64,000 bases of DNA, from the NCBI GenBank assembly GCA_964432985.1, contig CAYSPT010000009.1, positions 1 to 64,000 of the forward strand, given 5' to 3'. A model generated the notes under the pieces. That model ran no database searches. It was not told the DNA's origin and saw only the letters and a list, made by a program, of their open reading frames with translations. This stretch comes from CAYSPT01 sp964432985 (GTDB lineage Bacteria; Muiribacteriota; CAYSPT01). Shown piece by piece: positions 35,842-45,182 of this stretch. Both the position numbers and the translations under genes were made by a program. Numbering within the stretch: position 1 is the first letter of the stretch; each line of letters opens with the position of its first letter.

Positions 35842-37263
35842 TCACCGGCGTAACTCTATTTTGGCAATTGACAGCAACGCTCCGGAATGCCCGAAGGTAA
35901 TCATGGCAATATCCGGTCTGACCGAGCGGACTGTTACAAAAAATATCCTCGTAAAATTGCGGGGAGCGGCTTCCAGTGATGATCTTTCTACCAGGCTCCC
36001 GTCAGAGCGATAGGCCGCAAGTTCGTACCGGACCCGAGCGCCATGAAACCACACCGTCACCTGGCGGACAGGCTTCTGAAACCCTGCCGCGATGGGCACA
36101 CCCTTTTGCGTCCGCAGATTACCGGGCATGGCGGTGGTGAGAAAACTGTATGGAGAGCGGTAGGCACCCGGAGGATGAACCGCCACAACGGCCCCTTCAC
36201 CGTATCCATCTACCGGTACGGCGGTTAAACGCCGGATATTCTCCCGGATAAATTCATCCTTTTTGGGAAAAAACCCTTCAGAATAGCAGGTAAAATCAAT
36301 GATACGAGTTTCTTCCTTTGCGGGTTCCCGGTCCAGTTGATCCAGTTCATCAAAGCCTATGTCCTGGTAATCGGTGTCATCGCTCAGACCGCATTCATCT
36401 TCCAGGCTGATTTCATCTTCCAGACTGATTTCATCATCGAATTCTGAATCCGCATCCACCCACTCTCCTGAAGAAAATTCCGGCGGTGGATACGGTGCCG
36501 GCGGCGAAACCGGTTCGGGAGGACCATGAATCTCAGCAGTGCGCTCAACGGGCATAAATTCGAGAAATTTTTCCGGCACCACCTGGTCAATAACCGGATT
36601 GTAGGTAACCTCACTTTCGGTGCGAAAACTATCGAACCTGGTCCTTGACTCCATGCGCCGTACAAGAAATGTCTCCTGGTCGATCCACACGATCTGGGGA
36701 GAGTTACGGCTGATGCCGTGAATCCGGTAACAGGGCGTGCTGCCCAGAGAGGAATCAGAACTCCGCTCCACCCCTTTCAGGTCTGTCAAACACCGTCCGG
36801 AGATCTCGCGGGGTATGAGCAGCACCGGGATAGTGTGGGCAGACCCGCTGGATACACCCGTGGCACCAGCCAGTGCCAGAGCCAGCGATTCACTATGCTC
36901 TACCCCGGGTGATAGATCCCACCACGTAATTACCTCGTCACCCCGCCGCCACACGATGTAGCGCTGTTCCTCCTCACCATAGTTCTTCTCACTGTACTCG
37001 AACCTGAACCGGTCGGGCCGCACGAAGGCCGTTTTAAATGGTTTTTCTACCACCCTTGACCCATCATCGGAAATGAACACGGTCTTTACCGTTCCCGAGT
37101 CCCGGTAGGATGAGCACGAACGGTACACCTTCGCCATCCGGTCAAGGATTTCCCTGGCAGAAAGAGCGGATGTTCGGCGTTCCCGGGCATGCGCCCCGGT
37201 GACCACCAGAGCCGCACAAAGCCCTGCAATCATACTCATCCGCTTGAGCGTTACCCTGAACAT
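35842..37263 (-). CDS. LolA-like periplasmic (outer-membrane lipoprotein-sorting-like) protein with acidic insert
   Basis: 473 residues; GAGGAGA 5-6 bases before ATG 37263. Signal peptide about 1-26. Residues about 35-245 fit the LolA/DUF2092-like half-barrel: AREILDRMAKVYRSCSSYRD, KTAFVRPDRFRFEY, and IVWIDQETFLVRRMESRTRF. A Pro-rich linker, then an acidic stretch about 280-325 with the duplicated EDEISL unit, leads to an unrecognised C-terminal domain of about 150 residues (VTVWFHGARVRYELAAYRSD). LolA-like proteins carry lipids or lipoproteins through the periplasm. First gene of a likely operon with the phosphatase and the 2H protein. Confidence 0.65.
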   Translation of the reverse strand: MFRVTLKRMSMIAGLCAALVVTGAHARERRTSALSAREILDRMAKVYRSCSSYRDSGTVKTVFISDDGSRVVEKPFKTAFVRPDRFRFEYSEKNYGEEEQRYIVWRRGDEVITWWDLSPGVEHSESLALALAGATGVSSGSAHTIPVLLIPREISGRCLTDLKGVERSSDSSLGSTPCYRIHGISRNSPQIVWIDQETFLVRRMESRTRFDSFRTESEVTYNPVIDQVVPEKFLEFMPVERTAEIHGPPEPVSPPAPYPPPEFSSGEWVDADSEFDDEISLEDEISLEDECGLSDDTDYQDIGFDELDQLDREPAKEETRIIDFTCYSEGFFPKKDEFIRENIRRLTAVPVDGYGEGAVVAVHPPGAYRSPYSFLTTAMPGNLRTQKGVPIAAGFQKPVRQVTVWFHGARVRYELAAYRSDGSLVERSSLEAAPRNFTRIFFVTVRSVRPDIAMITFGHSGALLSIAKIELRR

Positions 37264-37399
37264 GCAGTTCTCCTCTTAATCCATTATATAGGATGGCCTA
37301 TACAATTGGATAGCATCGTTTAATTCCCTGGTTTTCAGCATGGTTTTCTTTACTGCATTAGCGTTGACAGATCATCGGATCCGATGTAAAGTCCGATGG

Positions 37400-37441
37400 T
37401 GAGTGAAGGTAACAGCACCTTGAGTGCAGGTGACAGCAACC
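37400..37441 (+). repeat. 21-base tandem duplication upstream of the DUF456 gene
   Basis: Two copies beginning TGAGTG(A/C)AGGT (37400-37420 and 37421-37441) with a few mismatches. The second copy supplies the AGGTGA ribosome site of the following gene. Confidence 0.8.
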
Positions 37442-37442
37442 G

Positions 37443-37937
37443 ATGCCCATATCTGAAATTGCGCTGATAGCAGGAGCTATCCTGTTTTTCCTGGCCGGGC
37501 TGGGCGGATGCATCATCCCGGCGGTGCCCGGTCCTCCCCTGGGTTTCATCGGGCTTTTACTGCTGCATTTTACCCAGCGCTGTGAGTTCACAACCGGCTT
37601 CCTGGTGCTCTTCGGCATCGGCGCCGTGGTGGTATCCGTTATCGATAACCTGCTGCCGGTGTGGGGAACCAGAAAACTGGGAGGGTCAAAACGGGGGATT
37701 CTCGGCGCCACGGCCGGCCTTATTGCCGGTTTCTTTTTCCTACCGCCATTTGGAATCATCATACTTCCCTTCGCCGGCGCTCTGCTGGGGGAACTGACAG
37801 TGGGTACCAATTTATCCAGAGCCATAAAATCATCGCTGGGATCGGTGCTTGGATTTCTGGCAGGTACGGTGTTGAAGCTCATTACCATCGGCCTGATGCT
37901 TTTCTACTTCATCAAGGAGCTGGGCGCACCCCTGTAA
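37443..37937 (+). CDS. DUF456 family small membrane protein
   Basis: 164 residues with four to five hydrophobic helices. Family marks: LGGCIIPAVPGPPLGFIGLL near 20-40, VVVSVIDNLLPVWGTRKLGG near 63-82, and GFFFLPPFGIIILPFAGALLG with LGFLAGTVLKL at the end. These Gly-rich segments resemble glycine-zipper motifs. Function of DUF456 is unknown. AGGTGA 9 bases before the ATG lies in the duplicated element. Confidence 0.85.
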   Translation: MPISEIALIAGAILFFLAGLGGCIIPAVPGPPLGFIGLLLLHFTQRCEFTTGFLVLFGIGAVVVSVIDNLLPVWGTRKLGGSKRGILGATAGLIAGFFFLPPFGIIILPFAGALLGELTVGTNLSRAIKSSLGSVLGFLAGTVLKLITIGLMLFYFIKELGAPL

Positions 37938-37946
37938 TGTTCGGAT

Positions 37947-38291
37947 TCAGCACGTCAAATGAAAAGCACCCACTACGTTTCTACCCGCTTCCGCCAGTTC
38001 GTTGAACGTTTGACCGGCTTCACCGGTCCTGGCCACGACCAGTTCGATGCCCCGCTCTTCGAGGTACCGCCTGGTGAAAGCGGGGACGGTCATGATGCCT
38101 GCGGAGCCCGTGCCGACAACCAGTACTTCCGGACCGTACCGCACAATCTCTTCGAGATCCTCTACCGAGAGAGAGTGCCCGCTTTTCCTCCACCAGTTGG
38201 TACTGATCCGCCGAGGAAATATAATCAGGTCAGACCGGTACACCGTGCCGTCCACAGTCATCGAGCCGAATGAATATGCTTCGATTTTCAT
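37947..38291 (-). CDS. Mth938-domain (DUF498/NDUFAF3-like) protein
   Basis: 114 residues from ATG 38291; upstream in-frame starts to 38327 are possible. YSFGSMTVDGTVYRSDLIIF, WWRKSGHSLSVEDL, EVLVVGTGSAGIM, and the C-terminal FHLTC match the Mth938 family (about 115-120 residues), whose human relatives help assemble respiratory complex I. In bacteria the role is unknown. Cytoplasmic. Convergent with the DUF456 gene, with 9 bases between stops. Confidence 0.85.
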   Translation of the reverse strand: MKIEAYSFGSMTVDGTVYRSDLIIFPRRISTNWWRKSGHSLSVEDLEEIVRYGPEVLVVGTGSAGIMTVPAFTRRYLEERGIELVVARTGEAGQTFNELAEAGRNVVGAFHLTC

Positions 38292-38501
38292 GATTATCTT
38301 GCTTTCTTTTGCTATGTTAAACATCACATATATATAACCATGCTCTCTATATGTACAGGATATATTTAGATGGGGGAAGCTAATGCCGGCGTCTACCGGA
38401 GAAAAATTTGTTGTTTCTATTAGAATTTTTAGCGTAATTAATCTATAATCAACAGTAATCCCGGCTGCATTGTCGTGCCGGCGAAAAGGAGGAAACCTGT
38501 C

Positions 38502-39380
38502 ATGAGAAAAATGATGATGTACCTGCTTGTCCTGCCGCTCATCATACTACAGGGACACATTCCCGCCCCAGCCTGCGAACTTATGGGGGCTTCGTTCAAC
38601 GAGGCAACCCCGGTTAACAACCTTTTCGGAGCGTTCCGCTACCGCGGCAACCACCAGCCCGACGGGTGGGGGGTGGCGTTTTACCCGGACAAATCGGTGC
38701 AACTTTTCAAAGAACCTAAACACGCTCTTGAAAGCGGGCTGGCCGAATTTCTCACCGGCTATGAATCTTTCACCGCCCGACTTCTTATCGCTCACGTCAG
38801 GAAAGCCTCGGTGGGAGGAGTAGCCTATCAGAATACCCACCCGTTCCAGCGGGAACTAGATGGGACACAATACGTGCTGGCCCACAACGGTACACTTCGC
38901 GATTTCAATGAAAAGCTACCGCTTGGCAGAATCAAACCCCTGGGAATAAACGACAGCGAATTCCTGCTCTGTTACCTCCTGGGGCGGATAGAGAAAAAGG
39001 ACGTCGTTCAATGGGACGAGACCACGTTTGGCTGGCTGCAGGATGTGCTGCGCACCGCCAACGAAACCGGTAAACTCAACTGCCTTTTTTCAAACGGAGA
39101 GTACCTGTTTGTGTATCATGACATGAACGATTACACCAGCCTGCACTACATCGAACGTGCGGCACCCTTCGGACCGGTCAACTTCCTTGATACACAGGAG
39201 AACGTGGACCTGAACAGATTCTACTCGCCCGAAGCAGTCGGGACCATTGTTGCCACCATACCCCTGACTGATGAGAAGTGGGTAACTATCAAACCCGGCC
39301 AGTTAATCGTTCTGATAGATGGAGCGGCTGTATTCACCGGAGCGGCCGTCAAACCACCCCCCGAAGACGGCGGGGAATAA
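38502..39380 (+). CDS. Secreted class II glutamine-amidotransferase-like (YafJ/Ntn-hydrolase) protein
   Basis: 292 residues from ATG 38502; AAAAGGAGGAAA lies 9 bases before it. Residues 1-24 are a signal peptide (YLLVLPLIILQGHIPAPA) and Cys25 opens the GATase domain as CELMGASFNEA, the same place as the catalytic Cys after Met in YafJ (MCELLGMSA). Signal peptidase cleavage after APA would expose the nucleophile. Other family motifs: HQPDGWGVAFY, IAHVRKASVGG, NTHPFQREL, LAHNGTLRDF and INDSEF. Residues -3 to -1 (APA) fit signal peptidase I better than a lipobox. Substrate unknown; no partner synthetase is nearby. See findings. Confidence 0.85.
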   Translation: MRKMMMYLLVLPLIILQGHIPAPACELMGASFNEATPVNNLFGAFRYRGNHQPDGWGVAFYPDKSVQLFKEPKHALESGLAEFLTGYESFTARLLIAHVRKASVGGVAYQNTHPFQRELDGTQYVLAHNGTLRDFNEKLPLGRIKPLGINDSEFLLCYLLGRIEKKDVVQWDETTFGWLQDVLRTANETGKLNCLFSNGEYLFVYHDMNDYTSLHYIERAAPFGPVNFLDTQENVDLNRFYSPEAVGTIVATIPLTDEKWVTIKPGQLIVLIDGAAVFTGAAVKPPPEDGGE

Positions 39381-39516
39381 TTTCGTATTTAAATTAATCA
39401 TAATGCATCATAAATATTATCTCGCTTTTGTAAGCGGTTTGTAACTGGCTCCTTCCCTCCTCCGTGGTTATACTGGTAGTGAAAATAAAAAAAACCGAAC
39501 CTGAGGAGGGGTTTAA

Positions 39517-40527
39517 ATGATGAAGAAAGTACTGTTTGCCTGCCTGGCCGTCCTGCTGACGGCTACTACCTGCCTGGGGAATCCACTCCAGGACTCCCTT
39601 ACCGACGAAAGCCTGATGACCACGTCTTCCAGGCTTATCCAGAACCACATTCACGCCTCACAAAATCCGGAGTTCCTTCCTGCCGGCCATTGCGCCATGA
39701 TAGCCAGAAGTCTCTTGGAACATGCCGGAAGAAAGCTCATCGATGCTTACCGGAGTGAAGACACGGAGCAATTAAACCGGTTCACCGAGCTGTATGGCTC
39801 CCTACCGGCATCACTGAGACCGGCCCTGGACCCGGCCATCACTTCGTTGATGGAGTATCTTTTCTCTGCCGAAGGCCAGATGGGCACGGATTTCATCCAG
39901 CGCACCTTCCCGAAGTTTTCCGCTCACGTGGACAAAGACATCCGGGCAGAAGCGGCTCTCGATGAGGAATTCCTGACGGAGCAGGCCCTGGTACCGGCTT
40001 CTGTCAACCTGATCAAATCGAAAGAGGCGGAGATTGACGACCTTATCGAACTGGCCATCGAGTGGGGTATATTCGCGTATGATTCTGACGAGTGCCAGGC
40101 CGAAGGGCACCAGCACGAAAACTGCCCGTGCTCCTTCACGCTGGCCACCACCCAGCTCTGGGAAGTTGTGGAAGCCGGCCGGAAGTTCACCATGGGCCGG
40201 TTGGTCGTGATGAGCGGAACCATGACCGGTACCACCTTCACCCCGACGGCTCTTAATTTCAACCGGGTCCTGGCGGCTTACGGGCAGAACACCTTCCCCC
40301 AGGAAACCAAGACCGATCCCACCCAGGATTTCAAGGTCCGACGCTACGTTTTCACGCACGACCTTGCGGGAACGCTTACCGCAGCTTCATCCCACACCCT
40401 GCTGTATCTGACGGGGCAGGAACTGACCCGCGAGCTCAACGTGGAAAGTGCCCGGGTGCAGGCAAAAGCGGCCGAGGAAACCACCTACTGGTATACCGAG
40501 TTCGTTCCCGGCGGAATTTGGTTTTAG
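39517..40527 (+). CDS. Secreted protein of unknown function
   Basis: 336 residues; GAGGAGGGG 7-8 bases before the ATG. Signal peptide about 1-21 (VLFACLAVLLTATTCLG). Helical through about 170, then a Cys/His cluster near 190-205 (DECQAEGHQHENCPCSF) that could bind a metal, and a beta-rich end (FKVRRYVFTHDLAGTLTAAS, EFVPGGIWF). I do not recognise the family. Followed by a strong intrinsic terminator, so a single-gene unit. Confidence 0.6.
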   Translation: MMKKVLFACLAVLLTATTCLGNPLQDSLTDESLMTTSSRLIQNHIHASQNPEFLPAGHCAMIARSLLEHAGRKLIDAYRSEDTEQLNRFTELYGSLPASLRPALDPAITSLMEYLFSAEGQMGTDFIQRTFPKFSAHVDKDIRAEAALDEEFLTEQALVPASVNLIKSKEAEIDDLIELAIEWGIFAYDSDECQAEGHQHENCPCSFTLATTQLWEVVEAGRKFTMGRLVVMSGTMTGTTFTPTALNFNRVLAAYGQNTFPQETKTDPTQDFKVRRYVFTHDLAGTLTAASSHTLLYLTGQELTRELNVESARVQAKAAEETTYWYTEFVPGGIWF

Positions 40528-40582
40528 CGAATCTGATTTTACCAGACAAAAATTCACTACGGTAAACAGTTATTCTTCCAGC

Positions 40583-40617
40583 AAATGGGCGGCCATAGAT
40601 GCCGCCCATTTCTCTTT
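40583..40617 (+). terminator. Intrinsic terminator after the 39517 gene
   Basis: Perfect 11-base stem AAATGGGCGGC / GCCGCCCATTT (40583-40593, 40601-40611) with a 7-base loop, followed by a T-rich tract TCTCTTTG. Confidence 0.85.
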
Positions 40618-40759
40618 GTCTAACGTTGGGAGATCGAGCTCCAGTATGTTCCTCACATTTAATGGTAAATATTATTCTTATGTTTATTCTAGTTGCCGCT
40701 ATTACCCGGGCTGGTTACAATTAGTATAGAAAGCAATTCTGCCGAACGGAGTTTCTACT

Positions 40760-43108
40760 ATGAACGATACCCGGTCATTTGTCGACTCACCATCGAGGAA
40801 CTGTAAGATCTCTGGCTCTCCGGTTTTTTTCGCATCAATTTTCCTGCTGCTCACGCTCTGCGGCCCGGGGTGGCCCTGTGATCCCGAGCCGGGCCCCCTG
40901 CACTTTAAAAAACCACCCGAAATCAAGGCAACCCTCTATGTCGGCTACTTCGAAGCGGTGACTAAACACGACGGTCTGCCCTCCAACGACTTCCTGTTCG
41001 TCACACCAGTCGGCGACGACATGTTCGCCGGTTCATTCAACGGGCTGGTCATTTTCAATGACCTGGATGATTTCAGGGTGGTGGACTCCCCCGACATCCT
41101 GCCTTCTAAAACCGTTACCGCCGTGTGCGGCCCCGACCGGCTTGGCAACATCTTTATAGGAACCGCCGCCGGGCTGGTGGTTACTGATCGGGATGTCGCC
41201 ATACGCTACCGGCTCCTCACCACCGCAGACGGGCTCCCATCAAACACCATCACCTGCCTTCACCTGGATGCTTCGGACAACCTCTGGGTGGGAACGGAAA
41301 AAGGGCTGGCACTCAGGCAAGGATTCGAGTTCGATATCTTCGGTCGGGAAAAGGGACTGCCGGCGGAGCACATACTCAGCCTGGGGCAGTACCGGGGCAA
41401 GGTGATTGCCGGTACGGTGAATGGTCCGGCCCTGCACGAAGGCCGCTTCCGGGAGATATTTTCCGAATACCAGATCAAGTGGGTGTCCTCAATAAAAGAA
41501 CAGAAAACAAAAGATCAGAAAAGCGAAGGAAGTCTCTATCTGGGGACCATTACCGGGCTGTTCTACCGGGATCGGGACATCGGGGCCTTTTTCAAGGAGG
41601 AGTCGGGCCTTCCCTCCAACTGGGTCACCGCTGTGGAGATATCCAAAGAGCACTCCATCCACGACGACGAGAACCAGTTCGCCCTCCTGTTCAGCCAGGA
41701 AGAGCTCCCGGAGAGCCAGAATAAAACCTTTAAAGAACTTAAAAAGAGAGCCGACGATCTGATGGCTATGTACATACGGCTTTTCCAGAATGCAACCCAG
41801 GCGGCCATTGATGCCTACTGGCGGGACTACAACCTCCTCCAGGCGGACTACCAGGATTTTCTGCTGCAAAAGGAGATGGACGAAACCCTGGAGGGGGAGG
41901 AAGTGTGGATCGGCACCAAGCGGCACGGGCTGGGTGTCCTGGCCCGGGGGGAGTGGAACCTGTTCAACAAAGACAACTCCCGCCTGACCTCCGACGAAAT
42001 TACCGGGTTGGCGGTGGCACCTGACAACTCCGTGTGGATCTCCACCATCGGTGGCGGTATCAACCGGTACGGCAAGCATGTCTGGGACGTGGAAGACTGG
42101 GATTACGAGACTCCCCTGCTGGCCGGACGCATTACCACCGTTCTGCCTTTCGGCACCGCGCTATTTATCGGCACGGAACAATCCGGCCTGTTCAGGTACA
42201 ACCCGGCCACCGGCGCTACCCTGAGCCTGTTTGCCAAAGAAAAGGTCAATTCCTTGCATATCTCCTGTCTCAACGTGGATCAGGAGGGGAACATATTAGT
42301 AGGCACGAAAGACAATGGGATTTTCATCATTACCGGGGATGAGTACATGCATTTCACTCCCAAGCACGGCCTGGCGGGGAAAGAGGTCACGACCGTTTTT
42401 GTAGACAAGGTGGGAAGGATCTTCGCCGGGTGCCGAAACGCCTCGACTTATGTCGGCGACAAGCTCAGCATTTTTCTGGGAGACTCCTTTTTCACCCTGA
42501 CCAGGGACAACATGGAAAAGCTCAGAAAGAAAAGGAAAAAGAAAGATCCCGCATTGGATTATGTCAGATACTGCCTGGAGAAAATCGAAACGGAATTTAT
42601 AACGAAAGCAAAAGAGTACCGCAAAGAGAAAGAGCTTAACAAGCTGCCCCATGTGTCGTACATCAGCGCCATCGGGCAGAACGATTTTTACTTTTTGATC
42701 GGGACGGACGCCGGGCTTTTCATCCATGACGGCAAAGAATTTCTTCATTCAAAAGATAAGCACGGCTTTACCGGAGGCGGCATCAACGGAATCACGGTAA
42801 CGCCTGCCATGGTGACCTATGTAGGCACCGACGCAGGACTGATGCAGCATGACGGTGAAGGCTGGACCAGCCTGGGCTCGCCGCCGGGCTTCTTTAAACC
42901 GGGAATAGATGGCGTCATAACCGGTGACACCGATCCCTTCGCTGTGTGGTTCTGGGCCGGGGGCGGTGTGTACGGAAGCGGCATCGGCATGTACGACGGC
43001 AGCTTCAAGTCCCGGGGGTACCCGCTGCTTATTACCACTATGGCCCTGGACGATCCTTTCATCTGGATCGGTACCACCAGCGGGTTATTCATGGCCAAGA
43101 AACGCTGA
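40760..43108 (+). CDS. Secreted beta-propeller protein with two-component-regulator-propeller repeats
   Basis: 782 residues; CGGAG about 9 bases before the ATG. Export signal about 20-40 (FFASIFLLLTLCGPGWPC). Then about 14 propeller strand repeats of the Reg_prop type: HDGLPSNDFLFVTPVGDDMF, DNLWVGTEKGLAL, NSVWISTIGGGINRYG, GNILVGTKDNGIFI and DPFIWIGTTSGLF. Two charged helical insertions break the array (about 315-385 and 570-630). Such repeats form the periplasmic sensor of hybrid histidine kinases, but here there is no membrane helix or kinase after them, so it is a free propeller protein, perhaps a ligand-binding or surface protein. Confidence 0.8.
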   Translation: MNDTRSFVDSPSRNCKISGSPVFFASIFLLLTLCGPGWPCDPEPGPLHFKKPPEIKATLYVGYFEAVTKHDGLPSNDFLFVTPVGDDMFAGSFNGLVIFNDLDDFRVVDSPDILPSKTVTAVCGPDRLGNIFIGTAAGLVVTDRDVAIRYRLLTTADGLPSNTITCLHLDASDNLWVGTEKGLALRQGFEFDIFGREKGLPAEHILSLGQYRGKVIAGTVNGPALHEGRFREIFSEYQIKWVSSIKEQKTKDQKSEGSLYLGTITGLFYRDRDIGAFFKEESGLPSNWVTAVEISKEHSIHDDENQFALLFSQEELPESQNKTFKELKKRADDLMAMYIRLFQNATQAAIDAYWRDYNLLQADYQDFLLQKEMDETLEGEEVWIGTKRHGLGVLARGEWNLFNKDNSRLTSDEITGLAVAPDNSVWISTIGGGINRYGKHVWDVEDWDYETPLLAGRITTVLPFGTALFIGTEQSGLFRYNPATGATLSLFAKEKVNSLHISCLNVDQEGNILVGTKDNGIFIITGDEYMHFTPKHGLAGKEVTTVFVDKVGRIFAGCRNASTYVGDKLSIFLGDSFFTLTRDNMEKLRKKRKKKDPALDYVRYCLEKIETEFITKAKEYRKEKELNKLPHVSYISAIGQNDFYFLIGTDAGLFIHDGKEFLHSKDKHGFTGGGINGITVTPAMVTYVGTDAGLMQHDGEGWTSLGSPPGFFKPGIDGVITGDTDPFAVWFWAGGGVYGSGIGMYDGSFKSRGYPLLITTMALDDPFIWIGTTSGLFMAKKR

Positions 43109-43132
43109 TTAGCCTGGCGGTAATCGCCGGTC

Positions 43133-45130
43133 TTACTGTTCAGGCTTCTTGTTATCCTCCAGCTTATCCAGCAGTTTTTTGAAAAGACCATGGAAACTGC
43201 TCGATTGCTCCACCAGGGCGGTAAAATTTCGGATGTCAAGCCCCCTGGCCAGAAGGGATTGCAGCGGACCAGGCTGGTGCTCCCGGTAGACCTGAAACAG
43301 GTATTTTTCGCCCTCCAGCTTTAGCGGCGGTCCGAAATCCTCCTCGAGAATGCGGCGGAGTTTGAATCCCAGATACCGGTTGAACAAATCGAAATGCAGC
43401 ACCAGGTACTTGACTCTAAATTTTTGCAGCATGGTAGAAAAATCATCCGGAGAAAGAGGAGCAACACCTGAAATTTCCTTGTCGTATGCGAGCCGCTCCG
43501 ACAGCAGCGATAAAAGGAGCCGCAAGGGTATCCGTGAAAGCGCGGCGTAGAAAATGGGGATGGGTGTGGGAACCGCCTTGCCGTGAACGGTCTGGCTGAA
43601 CATGATCTCCACGCCGGTACGTCCCACCGCCTCCACCTCGGGCGGATAGAGTTCAAACAGGGCGCATTCCTCCGGGTCGGCGGCGACAGCCGCATAAAAA
43701 TCCGGCATGGGGATTGGGCCGGCGTTGAAACGCAGATACCAGGCGGAGTAGGCTGTTTCTGCAACGACTGCTACTACAAGCAGTATCCCCAGCACCCGGG
43801 CGACAGGCAGTTTCGAGGTAAAAAACCGGCGCATAGCTACCGCCGCCAGCATCCCGCCGGCCAGGTGGAAAACAACAAAAAACCTCCCCGGCAACGTAAG
43901 AAACGAGGCTCCCGGTACCACAGAGTGCATCATTCCCAATAACAAGGGGAACTGGTGTTGTCCAACCTGGACCGGGGAACCCAGCCCCAGGAGGAAAAAC
44001 AACACCGCGATCACCCCCCACCTCATCATCTTCCTGCCTCCCAGGACCAAGCCGGCGATAACCAGTGCCAGCCGGACATACCCCAGGTAGAAACTTTTTT
44101 GGTACCGCGAGTCCGATGAGGACGTTCGCAGGTTGTCGGGAAGGAAAAAAAGTGAGCGTACTGGAGTAGAAAAAGTCTGTTTCCGGATTTTCTTCTTGTC
44201 TTTCGTGGGATCGGATTCCGCTTTCACCGACAGTAAAAAACTGTCCTTGAACTCCTCGTAATTACCGAATGAGAGCAGTTTGCTCTCAACATCAGGCACG
44301 GCTGCCTGGCCATGCACGGTTTCTACGGCCAGCTCGCGGCCCCCGGGGGCAGCCACGAACGCCGCCAGGCACCAGAGTATAAAAAGAGCAAAAGCGGTTC
44401 CCAGTGCGACGGCTAAGGTGAGCGTTTCCTTTCCGGCCCGGAAGCGTTTCTCCACCAGGACCGATCCGTACAGCACCACGGCTAGAATCAGTCCGAAATA
44501 CACGTAATATCCGGAGGTGGCAAAGCACAGAAAAAGCAGGATCCCGGCCGTCACCGCTTTTTTAACCGAGACTACTCCCCGGGAAAAGCAACTGGAAAGT
44601 GTAAGAATAAATAACGGTATAAATCCAAACCACAGCAGTACAGATGAACTGTCGAGATATATCAGGTCCGAAGTGATCATGTGGTAGCAGGTCAACACCG
44701 CTCCGAGGAGGGCGGAAGCGGTATGATTGACAAAACGCCTGATGAGGGCGAACGATGCGATAAAGCTGAATATCATCCCTCCCAGGAGTACCAGGTGCCG
44801 CCGGAGACGAATACCGCCCAGCGGTTTTAGCAATGCGGTCAATACCGGAGCCAGGCAGCAGTCTCCCATACTGACATTCATTCCGAAGGGATATGCATAA
44901 TACGCCGAATAAAAGGGATTGGAATGAGTGCCCCAGAGAGATTTGGCAAAACACCAGTCCACGAACAGATTCGTGTGATGACCATCGTACAGCCGGATTC
45001 CTGTAGCGAAAGTGCCCAGGTCAGGGAGCAGCGGAGCGAGGAATAATAATGTTGTCACGACGGCGGCCACAGATGCCAGAATCCATTCTTTCCGGTTTTG
45101 CCTGTCGCCAAAAACACCCGCCGAGCTCAC
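43133..45130 (-). CDS. Multi-pass membrane protein, glycosyltransferase-C/YfhO-like, copy 1
   Basis: 665 residues from GTG 45130. About eleven hydrophobic helices up to about 470, then a soluble C-terminal domain. The first loop has LYDGHHTNLFVDWCFAKSLW and NPFYSAYYAYPFGMNVSMGD, which looks like the extracytoplasmic loop of GT-C type polyprenyl-phosphosugar transferases and YfhO relatives, though a clear catalytic pair cannot be proven. Roughly 70 percent identical by eye to the gene at 46418-48409, with homology continuing into the 3' flank. Last of three co-directional genes with the radical SAM gene in between. Possibly adds a sugar to a lipid or protein. Confidence 0.6.
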   Translation of the reverse strand: MSSAGVFGDRQNRKEWILASVAAVVTTLLFLAPLLPDLGTFATGIRLYDGHHTNLFVDWCFAKSLWGTHSNPFYSAYYAYPFGMNVSMGDCCLAPVLTALLKPLGGIRLRRHLVLLGGMIFSFIASFALIRRFVNHTASALLGAVLTCYHMITSDLIYLDSSSVLLWFGFIPLFILTLSSCFSRGVVSVKKAVTAGILLFLCFATSGYYVYFGLILAVVLYGSVLVEKRFRAGKETLTLAVALGTAFALFILWCLAAFVAAPGGRELAVETVHGQAAVPDVESKLLSFGNYEEFKDSFLLSVKAESDPTKDKKKIRKQTFSTPVRSLFFLPDNLRTSSSDSRYQKSFYLGYVRLALVIAGLVLGGRKMMRWGVIAVLFFLLGLGSPVQVGQHQFPLLLGMMHSVVPGASFLTLPGRFFVVFHLAGGMLAAVAMRRFFTSKLPVARVLGILLVVAVVAETAYSAWYLRFNAGPIPMPDFYAAVAADPEECALFELYPPEVEAVGRTGVEIMFSQTVHGKAVPTPIPIFYAALSRIPLRLLLSLLSERLAYDKEISGVAPLSPDDFSTMLQKFRVKYLVLHFDLFNRYLGFKLRRILEEDFGPPLKLEGEKYLFQVYREHQPGPLQSLLARGLDIRNFTALVEQSSSFHGLFKKLLDKLEDNKKPEQ

Positions 45131-45182
45131 AATGGTCTCTCACTCTATGATTGGGTCACCGTACCCGGTGTTAACCGGGCCG

